The position numbers and the translations under genes are program-made. Source: Legionellaceae bacterium (GTDB lineage: Bacteria; Pseudomonadota; Gammaproteobacteria; UBA12402). Taken from it: a DNA stretch of 39,963 nucleotides. The stretch covers positions 1 through 39,963 of the forward strand of contig PANR01000040.1 in NCBI GenBank assembly GCA_002707695.1. Reading direction: 5' to 3'. This document shows positions 15,474 through 24,643 of the stretch, piece after piece (within the stretch, counting starts at the first letter, position 1; every line of letters starts with the position of its first letter). The notes below the pieces were generated by a model. The model saw only the letters and a list, made by a program, of their open reading frames with translations. It had not been told where the DNA came from and searched no databases.

Positions 15474-18400
15474 CTAAGAAAATGCGTGACTAATACTCCG
15501 ATAATAATCCAGCTCTGGAGAGAACTCTTTTGTTTGCTCCTCTATTTCTCTTTCTAAATCGGCAATAGCATTTAGCTGGCCTTGTATTTCTTTTATCATG
15601 CTTTTGATATTAGTATTTTCTGGATCATGTTGGCTGTGCGTTATCATACCAGTCTTATATGTTTTATAGGCTGTTTTCGCCTCTGATAAAAGATTCTTTG
15701 ACTGTTCAAAATCTGGCATAATGCTGCTGGCCCCTGCTCGCCATTTTGCATCGTTAAAATTGGCCTGTGATAATTTCAAGTAAGCTCTTGCCGTTTCGGG
15801 GTGATTTTTTCCATAGGATTTTAACCTGATATTTAAGCACTGTTGATAGAAATTTATTGCTTGGTGATAGGGACGATAAAAGCTGAGCTGAGCTAAATCA
15901 CCAAGGCTTTCGTCACTACGCGCCACAGCAGGATGTCGAGGGCTGTGATAAAATATTCGTGCGTTCCGTCCCTTTTCTAAATAATGTTTAGCCTGGAAGA
16001 AGTCTACGAAATTGCCATGCATTTGGTACATCTCCAGATACGCGACCCCTAAGTCATGATAAGCTATTGCTAAATTTTTATGGTGTGGACTCACACATTG
16101 ATAAAACTTCTCATACGAAGTTGCAGATTTTTTTAAATGTTCAATGGCCTCAGGTAAGCGCTTTAAATGTCGTAGTGTCACCCCAATATCATGGTTGACC
16201 TTCATTAAATCAACGTGATCATGTGTTTCTTTAAACAATGATTTTCTTATTGTTAAACACTCTTCATAAACACTTAAAGCTTCTTCAAAATTACCCAGTG
16301 TTTTCAGTGCAAAGGCTTTCCAATATAAGACTTCCGCCACTCTTGCTTGATCACCTAGTTTTTGAAATTTTTTGTGTAGCTTTTTCAGCCCAAGAAAAGT
16401 TTGCTCATAACGCCCGCGTGCGCCTAATATCTTAATTTTTTCTAACTCAATATCGAGTGTTTTAACATGATTGTCACCAAATAGCTTACAAGCTATTTGA
16501 TATGCTTTGTCTAGATCAGTGTTGGCCTGAGCAGGTTGACTATAATGGCAGCGAGCACGTTGAACGTAAGCGTCAACTAGCAACGTTCTGGCAGCTTCCA
16601 GTTTAGATGGATGTTCTGATGTTTCTTGTTGTATATAGTTTTCAAGCAGCTTGATTGTCTCGTAAAAAGAGAAAGCAGCTTCTTTTTCGCCTTTGAGCTC
16701 TTTTAGGGATACGCCAACAAGATAGAAAAGTTTTGCTTTTAAGGCGGCGTCAACACTTGCGTTAAGTCTTTTGACTAACGTGTCGAGCACAGGGAAAAGC
16801 TGGTAAGTTTTTTCAAGATCCTGAGCTTGGGATATGGTACCATCACCTAGTGAGTACTGATATGCCTCTAGCTGTTCTATCACCTCTTTTTTTGCCAAGA
16901 AGTCTGCTGAAAATCTTTCTAAAAAATACTGTGTTCCCAGTAGCGAAGGAGGGATGCCTGCTGCAATAGAAAATGCACTTGTCGCAAAAAGAGTGGCGCC
17001 GATTGTGGTATAACCAATTGCCCAAAAAGCCGCGCTTCCTATAAGCCTCATGGAGCCGTAGAATATAGACTCCTTGGTCAAAGCAGTACTAAATGCGATG
17101 GCGGATAACTGTTTTTGAATGGCGGGGTGAATAAAGAAATATGTAGTGTTACTTTGCGAATCTTTTTCTTGACTTAACCAGCCAAGTTCTAAGGCTTTCC
17201 TGCGAAGCTTGTTATAATCGCCCCTAACACTTTGAGCATAAGCTCGCAGTAAATCTTCTGGTATTTCGTGAAGAGGAGAAAAGGCTAACCTAAAAGCAAA
17301 TTCTCTAAATGACGTATCTACAACATTGCTTTTAAGAATATTTCGCAGTATTTTGCTCAATGTCTCAGGATATTGGGGTGTTTGGTTACTGCGTATTTTG
17401 ATATAAGCCCGCTCTAAATCATCGCCTTCACTTGTGCTTGATAACTGCATAATAAAAGTGTTGAAAGTAAACGCGGGGTTTTGTCGGTGCTGATAAGCTA
17501 GATAGTGGACAATAGTTGATAAAATCAAGGGATAAGAAGCGTCATCCTGTAATGGTGGGTTGGTAATTTTCTCTACAACCTCATCGATGAATTGACCGTC
17601 GATGCCCTTTCTATCAAAAATTTCTCTAACTAATTTCTTTATGTCTTGCTGGTTCAGACCGCGACCGAGATTAAGGTGCGCGATTCTTCCGTAATCATCG
17701 TCGAAAGTGTTGAGCTTTGGCAGGCTGTCCCTATGTATAAGGACCACGCGACCAAATTTATCTTTTTGTTGTGGAAAACCCGCATTAGAGCTCTTATAGC
17801 TATACCAATTTGCATTGCTAAGTAGATCCATCGAGCAAATATTATCAAATGTAATTAACCATGCCTCTTGCTTTGAAAGCTCTCTTTGAATGCTCTCAAC
17901 CAAGTCTTCAAAACCAGAGTCACGTATCGTTTCGAAAGCATGCTGGCCAGGATCAAGCGCTAAGGCTTGGGCAAGTGCAACTGTGCTTTGTTTGAGTGTA
18001 TCTTCACTAGAAGCGTCTAAACACCACACCAATGAAAAATGCCTTTTGCGCACCTTATCGTATAAGCTATTTCTTGAAATCAAATCGTCCAAGACTTGTT
18101 TGACGAGAGTGGACTTCCCTGTGCCAGGTGCGCCCGAAATGCTCACAAATTTGATGGGTGCATTGTCATCGCGACAAATCTTCAAAATACTATCTTTTTC
18201 TTCTTGTCTAACAATAGCCTCTTCTAGCGGTCTAAATTTGCCCGTCTCTACATTGTGAGTGGTTTTTTGATTATACAGCTTTGTTGCCTTGGAACTTCCG
18301 TATTGGTAGCCCTGATGAGTTAAGAAGCCAAGAAAAAAGACAGCGGGGAAGCTCCATACTGCCAAGGAAGGATATTTTTCTATGGCGGTTTGTAGCCGCG

Positions 18401-18656
18401 GCACAAGAACGCCTCGTACGAACCCAGTCTCAAGTGGTTTACGAAGATCTGCAAAAGTTTTCACCTTGCTTAAGTCAGAACGAACTTGCTCACCTATTTC
18501 ACCAGAAGTTGGCGGCACCGTGCCAAATAAACGAGCAGGGCGCGAGGTTGGCGTTTTAGGCAGAAGCTGATGCTCCAGGCTCGGCAGATGAGCTGGCGGT
18601 TGTTTTTTAAACAACCCAGTTCTGGTTGCTAAAATGAGTGCCGCTCTTCCTCTCAC
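15474..18656 (-). CDS. STAND/NB-ARC-like ATPase with membrane helices and TPR domain
   Basis: The 1060-residue protein starts at GTG 18656, with GAGGGGG (18671-18665) 8 bases upstream. A hydrophobic helix lies at about 98-115. Walker A is GAPGTGKST at 175-183 and Walker B is WLITFDN at 266-272. GRVVLIHRD at about 302-310 fits a sensor strand, and YPLILST recalls the helical-domain motif of NB-ARC proteins. A winged-helix-like region (about 460-520) precedes a second hydrophobic block (about 535-575). Kinesin-light-chain-type TPRs then run from about 617 to 1000. The family acts as nucleotide-controlled switches in signalling and, in some bacteria, phage defence. The role here is unknown. It sits between hemC and hemD, where no gene is normally found. 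Confidence 0.8.
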   Translation of the reverse strand: MRGRAALILATRTGLFKKQPPAHLPSLEHQLLPKTPTSRPARLFGTVPPTSGEIGEQVRSDLSKVKTFADLRKPLETGFVRGVLVPRLQTAIEKYPSLAVWSFPAVFFLGFLTHQGYQYGSSKATKLYNQKTTHNVETGKFRPLEEAIVRQEEKDSILKICRDDNAPIKFVSISGAPGTGKSTLVKQVLDDLISRNSLYDKVRKRHFSLVWCLDASSEDTLKQSTVALAQALALDPGQHAFETIRDSGFEDLVESIQRELSKQEAWLITFDNICSMDLLSNANWYSYKSSNAGFPQQKDKFGRVVLIHRDSLPKLNTFDDDYGRIAHLNLGRGLNQQDIKKLVREIFDRKGIDGQFIDEVVEKITNPPLQDDASYPLILSTIVHYLAYQHRQNPAFTFNTFIMQLSSTSEGDDLERAYIKIRSNQTPQYPETLSKILRNILKSNVVDTSFREFAFRLAFSPLHEIPEDLLRAYAQSVRGDYNKLRRKALELGWLSQEKDSQSNTTYFFIHPAIQKQLSAIAFSTALTKESIFYGSMRLIGSAAFWAIGYTTIGATLFATSAFSIAAGIPPSLLGTQYFLERFSADFLAKKEVIEQLEAYQYSLGDGTISQAQDLEKTYQLFPVLDTLVKRLNASVDAALKAKLFYLVGVSLKELKGEKEAAFSFYETIKLLENYIQQETSEHPSKLEAARTLLVDAYVQRARCHYSQPAQANTDLDKAYQIACKLFGDNHVKTLDIELEKIKILGARGRYEQTFLGLKKLHKKFQKLGDQARVAEVLYWKAFALKTLGNFEEALSVYEECLTIRKSLFKETHDHVDLMKVNHDIGVTLRHLKRLPEAIEHLKKSATSYEKFYQCVSPHHKNLAIAYHDLGVAYLEMYQMHGNFVDFFQAKHYLEKGRNARIFYHSPRHPAVARSDESLGDLAQLSFYRPYHQAINFYQQCLNIRLKSYGKNHPETARAYLKLSQANFNDAKWRAGASSIMPDFEQSKNLLSEAKTAYKTYKTGMITHSQHDPENTNIKSMIKEIQGQLNAIADLEREIEEQTKEFSPELDYYRSISHAFS

Positions 18657-18747
18657 AGGTTATTCCCCCTCAAGTTTTTTATGATTTACGTAGTTGCTAA
18701 GACGGTAGAAGTGCCCCGATTGTACGCTCGGTCGGGCCGCAAAGCAA

Positions 18748-18767
18748 TATACCTAAATATAGGTATA
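18748..18767. promoter_or_regulatory. Palindrome between hemC and the STAND gene
   Basis: TATACCT (18748-18754), six-base loop, AGGTATA (18761-18767). It lies in the 119-base gap between the hemC stop and the STAND start. It has no T-run and is AT-rich, so an operator is more likely than a terminator. Confidence 0.45.
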
Positions 18768-18775
18768 GTTCCGCG

Positions 18776-19690
18776 CTATTTGCCTAAATGCAGTATGCGC
18801 TGCGCGCCTTGCTCATTCAGTTGTTGACTGACGATTTGTGCAAGTTGCTCTGCTTGATTGATTTGGCCCGTTGCTGACGCGGTGATGATGTGACTGCCAT
18901 CAGGCATGCCAACCATGCTTTGTAGCATGAGAGAATCGTCGGGTAAGTGAGTGGCAAGTGTGCCAACGGGCGTGTGACAGCTGGCTTGCAACGCATTGAC
19001 GATAGCGCGTTCTGCAAGCACGCAACATTCAACATCGGGGTGATGGATAGAGGCGAGCTGATTTTTTAATGCCGTATTATTTTTTCGAAATTCCACACAG
19101 AGCACACCTTGCGCAGCGGCAGGTAACATTTTTTCTGTGGGGAGTAATTCGCCGATACGGTTTTGCAAACTTAATCGTTGCAAGCCAGCAGCTGCCAAAA
19201 TGATTGCATCAAATTCATTGTTGTCGAGTTTATTAAGGCGTGTGTTTACATTGCCGCGGAGAGGTTTAACGTTAAGATCTGGACGCCACGCTTTTAATTG
19301 CGCAGCTCGTCGCAAACTGGATGTACCAACAACGGCATTGGCAGGTAATTCAGAAAGACTGCTGTATTGGTTGCAAACCAGTGCGTCACGAACTTCTGCG
19401 CGAGGCAATACGCTCATCATTTCAAGCTCTGGGTGTAGTTCCATGGGCATATCTTTCATAGAGTGCACAGCAAGCTCAGCAGACCCATCAAGCAAAGCTT
19501 TTTCGAGCTCTTTGATAAACAAGCCTTTCCCGCCAATTTTTGCAAGTGATTGATCAAGTTGTCGATCACCTTGTGTCGTCATGGGTTGAATGTTAATGGA
19601 TAGTTCGGGGTAATGTGTGCGTAGAGCATCAATAACAATGTCAGTTTGTTTGAGTGCCAACGGACTTTGTCTGGTTGCGATGGTTATCAT
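18776..19690 (-). CDS. hemC: Porphobilinogen deaminase (hydroxymethylbilane synthase)
   Basis: The enzyme joins four porphobilinogen units into hydroxymethylbilane, for heme synthesis. I place the start at ATG 19690, not 19702, because it overlaps the upstream stop in an ATGA (19687-19690). This gives 304 residues beginning MITIATRQSPLALKQTD. The catalytic aspartate is in VHSMKDMP (Asp80), and the dipyrromethane-bearing cysteine is in ASCHTPVG (Cys238). VGTSSLRRAAQL and RGNVNTRLNKLD supply the substrate-binding arginines. It follows the acyltransferase gene. Its usual partner hemD is displaced by about 4.8 kb. Confidence 0.97.
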   Translation of the reverse strand: MITIATRQSPLALKQTDIVIDALRTHYPELSINIQPMTTQGDRQLDQSLAKIGGKGLFIKELEKALLDGSAELAVHSMKDMPMELHPELEMMSVLPRAEVRDALVCNQYSSLSELPANAVVGTSSLRRAAQLKAWRPDLNVKPLRGNVNTRLNKLDNNEFDAIILAAAGLQRLSLQNRIGELLPTEKMLPAAAQGVLCVEFRKNNTALKNQLASIHHPDVECCVLAERAIVNALQASCHTPVGTLATHLPDDSLMLQSMVGMPDGSHIITASATGQINQAEQLAQIVSQQLNEQGAQRILHLGK

Positions 19691-20595
19691 GTTTGCGTGC
19701 ACTCAGGCGGCTGATCAAGTAGCTGTGTTAAAAGTTTATCTTTTTCTTTCCATAACTGATTGACGTAGTTTTGCATATGCTCACGAAATTTTTCATCGTG
19801 TTGATAATTGCCAATCAAGTCAGGTGTAACGGGTAAACGTTTTAAGTTAACAACAATACGTTTGGTTCGCCCACAAATAAATTGCCAAAATTTATAACAG
19901 CCGTTTGGGTATGCAATGGTGACATCTATAATGCTATCGAGTTTTTGATGCATCATGGCTATTGCCATCGCCAATCCGCCTGCGCGCGGTGCAAGCAAAT
20001 GTTTGAAAGGCGTGTGTTGCTCTGCTGCTTTTTGTTTGGTGTATCGTGTGCCTTCAGGATAAAGCATCAGGGATAATGGTTTGCGGCGAAATTTACGACA
20101 ATTGCGTTTTAATAATTTTAAATCTTTTCCGCGTAGTTTTGGGTTCTTAGCTAATTGTGCTTTGCTGTAACGTTTAAGTAATGGAAAGTCCATTGCCCAG
20201 CAAGCAGTGCCAATCACAGGGAGCCAAACTAAAGTTGATTTCATAAAAAACCGAGGTGGCGGCGCTTTGTTAAATATTTTTGTGAGCACCATAATATCAA
20301 CTGCAGAAATATGATTGGCGATGATGATGTACCAGCGAGCTGGGCCAAGCTGGTGAAAACCATTGATCTCAATTTTGACTCGAATCAGATAGTTAGCGAG
20401 AAAATGATTGCAGCCACGCCATGCTTTTGAAACAGCTTCCATCATATTGCGGCTCGTGTTGCGCCAACTACGGTTAAACGAGAGTAATTTTAATAATGCA
20501 ATGGGGTAAACGCCCAGCGCAATGATCAGGGTGTAAACCAAAAAAGCAAGCAGACATAGAATGCCAAGCATAGGCCTTAGTAAAAAATTAATCAT
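19687..20595 (-). CDS. yihG: YihG-type 1-acylglycerol-3-phosphate acyltransferase
   Basis: This is an inner-membrane glycerophospholipid acyltransferase of the PlsC superfamily. N-terminal hydrophobic helices are at about 5-35. The catalytic motif NHISAVD is at 94-100 (His95, Asp100), and YPEGTR at 179-184 binds the phosphate. The segment WLPVIGTACWAMDFPLLKRY and the end LWKEKDKLLTQL follow E. coli YihG closely. It is the probable first gene of the minus-strand run and shares a 4-base overlap with hemC. A 70-base gap separates it from divergent ubiK. Confidence 0.9.
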   Translation of the reverse strand: MINFLLRPMLGILCLLAFLVYTLIIALGVYPIALLKLLSFNRSWRNTSRNMMEAVSKAWRGCNHFLANYLIRVKIEINGFHQLGPARWYIIIANHISAVDIMVLTKIFNKAPPPRFFMKSTLVWLPVIGTACWAMDFPLLKRYSKAQLAKNPKLRGKDLKLLKRNCRKFRRKPLSLMLYPEGTRYTKQKAAEQHTPFKHLLAPRAGGLAMAIAMMHQKLDSIIDVTIAYPNGCYKFWQFICGRTKRIVVNLKRLPVTPDLIGNYQHDEKFREHMQNYVNQLWKEKDKLLTQLLDQPPECTQT

Positions 20596-20665
20596 CAGTG
20601 GTTCCAGCTTTTTCCATCATGCGTGATGTGTTAGCATGCATTCATAACTATACGGGGATCATAGC

Positions 20666-20893
20666 ATGTTATCAAAAAAGTCGTTAGAAGAAGTCGTCGA
20701 TAAGGTGGTGAAAGTACTGCCTGAGAATTTGCAGCGTGGTTCCGCAGAGCTGCATCAACGCATAGAAGAGGCGCTAGCAAGTGCCGTGCGTCGCTTGGAT
20801 TTAGTCACGCGCGAAGAATTCGATGCGCAGACGGCGGTGCTTAAGCGTTGCCAAGAGGAGTTGAAGCGACTCAGTGATCGACTCAACACCTGA
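20666..20893 (+). CDS. ubiK: Ubiquinone biosynthesis accessory factor UbiK (BMFP family)
   Basis: The 75-residue protein matches the membrane-fusogenic BMFP/YqiC family: an amphipathic N-terminal helix, then LDLVTREEFDAQ and a short C-terminal coiled coil ending LKRLSDRLN. UbiK assists the cytosolic Ubi complex in aerobic ubiquinone synthesis. The gene is divergent from yihG and converges on surA with a 4-base gap. Confidence 0.92.
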   Translation: MLSKKSLEEVVDKVVKVLPENLQRGSAELHQRIEEALASAVRRLDLVTREEFDAQTAVLKRCQEELKRLSDRLNT

Positions 20894-20897
20894 TGGT

Positions 20898-21929
20898 TCA
20901 TTTCATGATTTTAATGTAGGCCTGTGCACGTAGCTGGCTAATCCAACCCTGCAGTGCTTCTAACATTTTGCTTTGAAAAAGCGCTTGTTCGGCTTGTTGC
21001 TTTTGGAGGGCAGTGGTGGTGGTTTGTGTTGCCGCTGGTGTGCGCTCGCCAAGCAATTTGATAATGTGAAATCCATTGCCTGTGCGGATGGGGCCGGCAA
21101 TATTGCCGGGTTTTAAGGCAGCAACGGCTGATTCAAATGCGTCAGGTATTTCGCCCAAGGCTAACCAGCCTAAATCACCACCTTTTAAGGCGTTTTGCGC
21201 GCCAGATTGCGCAGCTGCTAGTTGTTGAAAGTTTGCGCCATGACGAAGTTGTGCGACGAGGCGGTCGGCACGTTGCTCAGCGTTGCTGATTTGTTTTGGC
21301 GTTGGGGCAGAGGGTAGTGCAACGAGGATATCGGCCAAATGATATTGTTTTCGAGCTTGGGGGCTGCCTTGTGTGCGTTGAATGTAGTTTTGAACTTCTT
21401 GAGGCGTGATGGTGATTTGTGATGACATCACAGCTTGCTGTAATTTCTGAACAATAATGTCATCTCGCACTTCTTGACGGAACGCCTGTCTATTTAGGCC
21501 ATTGGTCGCTTGCTGCTGGTAAATTTGCGCCGGTGTGGTTTGGTTCTGCTGGGCAATGGTTTGAATGGCTTGATTGATGTCTTGGTTGCTAGCTTGGATA
21601 TGGTTTCGCTCAGCAAGTTGCAATTGGAGTTGGCGATTAATGAGCTGATTGAGCACTTGTTGCGCAAGCTCTTGGTTGCTTGGTAATGCTACGTGGTGCT
21701 GGTGAAGCTGTGATTTGACAACGGCCATTTGTTGATCAAGTTGAGTTTGGGTAATGACATCATTGTTGACGATGGCAACGATGCGATTAACCGGTGTGAC
21801 GGGAGCTGAATAATTTACTGAGTTATTGCTGTGGTGGGCACTAGCTTGTGGCGCCATGACCGCAGCCAAGCTGTTACTGAGCAGTGCGCTGCTCATCAAA
21901 AATGCTAAAATTGTGATTTTTTTCATCAT
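20898..21929 (-). CDS. surA: Periplasmic chaperone / peptidyl-prolyl isomerase SurA
   Basis: SurA escorts unfolded outer-membrane proteins through the periplasm to the BAM complex. I start it at ATG 21929, one base after the lptD stop, with AGGGG inside the lptD end as ribosome site; this gives a clean signal peptide (MMKKITILAFLMSSALLSNS). The N-domain begins NRIVAIVNNDVITQTQLDQQ. Only one parvulin domain is visible (about 205-310: YHLADILVALP, GGDLGWLALGEIPDAF, GPIRTGNGFHIIKLL). E. coli SurA has two, so this is a shorter form. The lptD-surA order is conserved in proteobacteria. Confidence 0.93.
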   Translation of the reverse strand: MMKKITILAFLMSSALLSNSLAAVMAPQASAHHSNNSVNYSAPVTPVNRIVAIVNNDVITQTQLDQQMAVVKSQLHQHHVALPSNQELAQQVLNQLINRQLQLQLAERNHIQASNQDINQAIQTIAQQNQTTPAQIYQQQATNGLNRQAFRQEVRDDIIVQKLQQAVMSSQITITPQEVQNYIQRTQGSPQARKQYHLADILVALPSAPTPKQISNAEQRADRLVAQLRHGANFQQLAAAQSGAQNALKGGDLGWLALGEIPDAFESAVAALKPGNIAGPIRTGNGFHIIKLLGERTPAATQTTTTALQKQQAEQALFQSKMLEALQGWISQLRAQAYIKIMK

Positions 21930-21930
21930 G

Positions 21931-24570
21931 TTACCCCTGTCCGAAGGTATCGTTATACCCTGCAATGTCGCCTAGCATGCCAGCGCCAGCTGACGAGTCG
22001 GTACTATGCCCGAGAGTACCCAGTCCAATCAAGGCAATTTGTAAAAATATACCGTGTTGAAAAGTGGCGTGATTGCTATTATTTAAGCCATTGTAACGCT
22101 GGTAACCGAAAAGTCGAGCTGCCCAGCAGCAACTATTGTATTCTGCGCCGTAGAAATAAGAATTATAGGTATTGTAACTCAACTCATTTCGTTGACCTTG
22201 ACTGGTAGCAAAATCACGTTCAAACGACCCTAATAACTGAATGCGTCGAGTTAATGGCCAGCTGGTTGAAATGCTGGCTTGTTGCAATTCTTGATAGGGG
22301 GGCGTTGAGCTATCAAGGCTAATATGGTTTTGTGTTACGCCGATGCCGCTGACTGCGTGATTAATGTCGTTATAGCTAAGATTAATAATGTGATTGTTGT
22401 CTCGATCGTATTGAAACGCAACATACTCGTTTGCTGTTTTTCTCAACACGGGATTCCAAGCCCAGTTACCAGTAAGATTCCAATTAGGGTTAAAGTTGTA
22501 TTGCAATTCCCCGGCAATGGGTGAAAAGGTTTCTCTGTTGACCGAATCAGTTGCTGCATTTTTACATTTATTGCTTTGGCCATAACAGGCACTCACTTCA
22601 CGATTGCGAAAATAATACATTTCACCGACGCCAACCATGGCTTTTTGATTACCCGTATTCAAGTCAATAAATCGGCTGGTCACACCCAAGCTAATTTGAT
22701 TGGCATCCCCAACACGGTCAATGCCTGAAAAGCGGTTATAACTAAACAAAGAGTCATAAGTGAATGCTGCTTGATCCGTGTCAAAGTTCGGCAGCTCGTT
22801 TTGCGGAACAAACGGCGTGTAGAGGTAATAAAATTCAGGTTCAAGCGTTTGTTTGAGGCCATAATTGAATGGGTGAATGTTCCTGGCAAAGATCAGCTTG
22901 CCGTGCGTGCTAAAAATAGGAACGGCGCGCCCTTCTTGTGCAGGCGTATTAGCTAAAGTATTATTTAATTCGTAGCCAATAGCATGGAGTTTTATGCTGG
23001 GGATCAAAAAACCGTAAGGTTTTTCAAGATCATAACTGACGCTTGGTTGTGCAAATAAACGTGAGCCAAATACAGGACGTGCTTGGTTGGGGTTGGCGAT
23101 AATAGTGAAATACGTGTATTGACCCGAAAAAGAGGTTGTCAAACCACCCCAAAGGAGCGGGCTATTAGCATTAAGCGTTAATTGTGGGAGTCTTTTGTAT
23201 TGATTTACAATATCGCTTGCATTGATTGGGTGAAACGTTTGATAACCTTTTGCCAAGGCTTCCCAGTTCCAGTAGGTTGATTGATAGTTGAATTGCGCTT
23301 TTTCAAGCAGATTGTTGTTGTCACCATTGTTTTGAGAAAAAAAGTGCTCGCCAAAATCTTGAGTGTAGTAGTCATCGCTCGCGTAGTTTAAAACGATGTT
23401 GTCACTCCATTGGTCGTTAAACGTCGTTTGGTTGTTCCAGGTGAGTGCTTTTCGTGTGTCGCTGTCATCTTTAAGATCATTCAGTTGTTCTGAGTAACTG
23501 CTTTGTCCGCCATACGTCGTTGATGCATCACGTTGAAAGTGACTAAACTCATTGTCCTTCGGCAAAACACTTATGCCCATGCTGCCGACACTGCGATTGG
23601 TTAAATAGCGAAATTTTACATTGGTTTTTACGCCGCGTCGGCTCATTATTTCAGGCGTAATCAACATGTCATAGTTTGGCGCCATGTTCCAATAAAAGGG
23701 CAGAGTGAAGGTTGAGCCGTCACTGCTGGCTGAACCAAAGGAGGGAGTTAAAAACCCAGTGTGTCGTCGTTTATCTAAGGGGAAACCATAAAAAGGCAGG
23801 TACATGACTGGCATGCCTTTCACGAACAAAAATCCGTTAATGAGCCTTCCCCATCCTGTGACATAGTTAAGATGAACGCGCGAGCCAGTGACTTTCCAAA
23901 CATTGCTGTTAGGGGGGCAGGTGGTGTAACTAGCGTTTTTAAAATAATAAACGTGTGGTTTGACTTGCTCAGCAAATCTTGCTTGACCGCGTGCAGTGAG
24001 TTGATATAAATGTTTTTCGGTTTGACCAGTTGATGGGTTGGTTACCGTGACGGTTCCTGCAGGCGAAGAGTGTCGATAAATCATGTTGTTGACAGTCACT
24101 TTATCTGTGCCCGTTCTTAACGTAGCATGCTGACCGATCATCAGCATACCTTCAGATAAATACGTTGCATGACCATCTGCATTGATTTGAACAATTTTTT
24201 TTGTTGTAGGGTCTCGAATTAATTCAGCGCTGTCGGCGCGCATTTCTTTTGTTGGGCGAACGACACGAACGTTTCCGTTTAGCGTTGAATTGCCATCAAA
24301 TGAATAATTCGTGCGGTTAGCATAAAGGTTGTAATTATCATCTTGTGAGCTAATTTTTTCGTTGGGTACATAATTGATGGGTAGCTCTTTGTAGTAGCCA
24401 CCGCAAACATTGTATTGATTAGGTTCTGTGACCCAGCCTAATTGTTTGGAGAGCGTGGCCTTTTTGTCGCTTGATTTTGCATACGCAGTGCTGGCTTGCA
24501 TAGCCAGTATGCTGCTCAGTAGCAAGGTCGATGTCAGGGCGACTGAAGTCCGCCGTGGTTGTAAAAACAT
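21931..24570 (-). CDS. lptD: LPS-assembly outer membrane protein LptD
   Basis: LptD is the outer-membrane barrel that inserts lipopolysaccharide together with LptE. The 879 residues comprise a signal peptide (to about 31), an OstA-type periplasmic domain (about 75-230: RADSAELIRDPTTKKIVQIN) and a large C-terminal barrel with the conserved MPVMYLPFYGFPLDKRRHTG. The disulfide cysteines are present: Cys56, Cys218 and the adjacent pair Cys814-Cys815. No strong ribosome site is seen before ATG 24570. It is transcribed away from amgK through a short shared upstream region (24571-24643) and is followed directly by surA. Confidence 0.96.
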   Translation of the reverse strand: MFLQPRRTSVALTSTLLLSSILAMQASTAYAKSSDKKATLSKQLGWVTEPNQYNVCGGYYKELPINYVPNEKISSQDDNYNLYANRTNYSFDGNSTLNGNVRVVRPTKEMRADSAELIRDPTTKKIVQINADGHATYLSEGMLMIGQHATLRTGTDKVTVNNMIYRHSSPAGTVTVTNPSTGQTEKHLYQLTARGQARFAEQVKPHVYYFKNASYTTCPPNSNVWKVTGSRVHLNYVTGWGRLINGFLFVKGMPVMYLPFYGFPLDKRRHTGFLTPSFGSASSDGSTFTLPFYWNMAPNYDMLITPEIMSRRGVKTNVKFRYLTNRSVGSMGISVLPKDNEFSHFQRDASTTYGGQSSYSEQLNDLKDDSDTRKALTWNNQTTFNDQWSDNIVLNYASDDYYTQDFGEHFFSQNNGDNNNLLEKAQFNYQSTYWNWEALAKGYQTFHPINASDIVNQYKRLPQLTLNANSPLLWGGLTTSFSGQYTYFTIIANPNQARPVFGSRLFAQPSVSYDLEKPYGFLIPSIKLHAIGYELNNTLANTPAQEGRAVPIFSTHGKLIFARNIHPFNYGLKQTLEPEFYYLYTPFVPQNELPNFDTDQAAFTYDSLFSYNRFSGIDRVGDANQISLGVTSRFIDLNTGNQKAMVGVGEMYYFRNREVSACYGQSNKCKNAATDSVNRETFSPIAGELQYNFNPNWNLTGNWAWNPVLRKTANEYVAFQYDRDNNHIINLSYNDINHAVSGIGVTQNHISLDSSTPPYQELQQASISTSWPLTRRIQLLGSFERDFATSQGQRNELSYNTYNSYFYGAEYNSCCWAARLFGYQRYNGLNNSNHATFQHGIFLQIALIGLGTLGHSTDSSAGAGMLGDIAGYNDTFGQG

Positions 24571-24643
24571 GTGTTAGTTTTACCGAAGCTGGATCTAAGA
24601 TGCTAAACTCTCATAGAATAGCATGAACATCAAGGGCAACGTC

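Noticed and set aside
19691..19702. Upstream ATG for hemC at 19702
   Set aside because: ATG 19690 overlaps the upstream stop as ATGA and begins the conserved MITIATRQSPLAL; the four extra residues are not typical.
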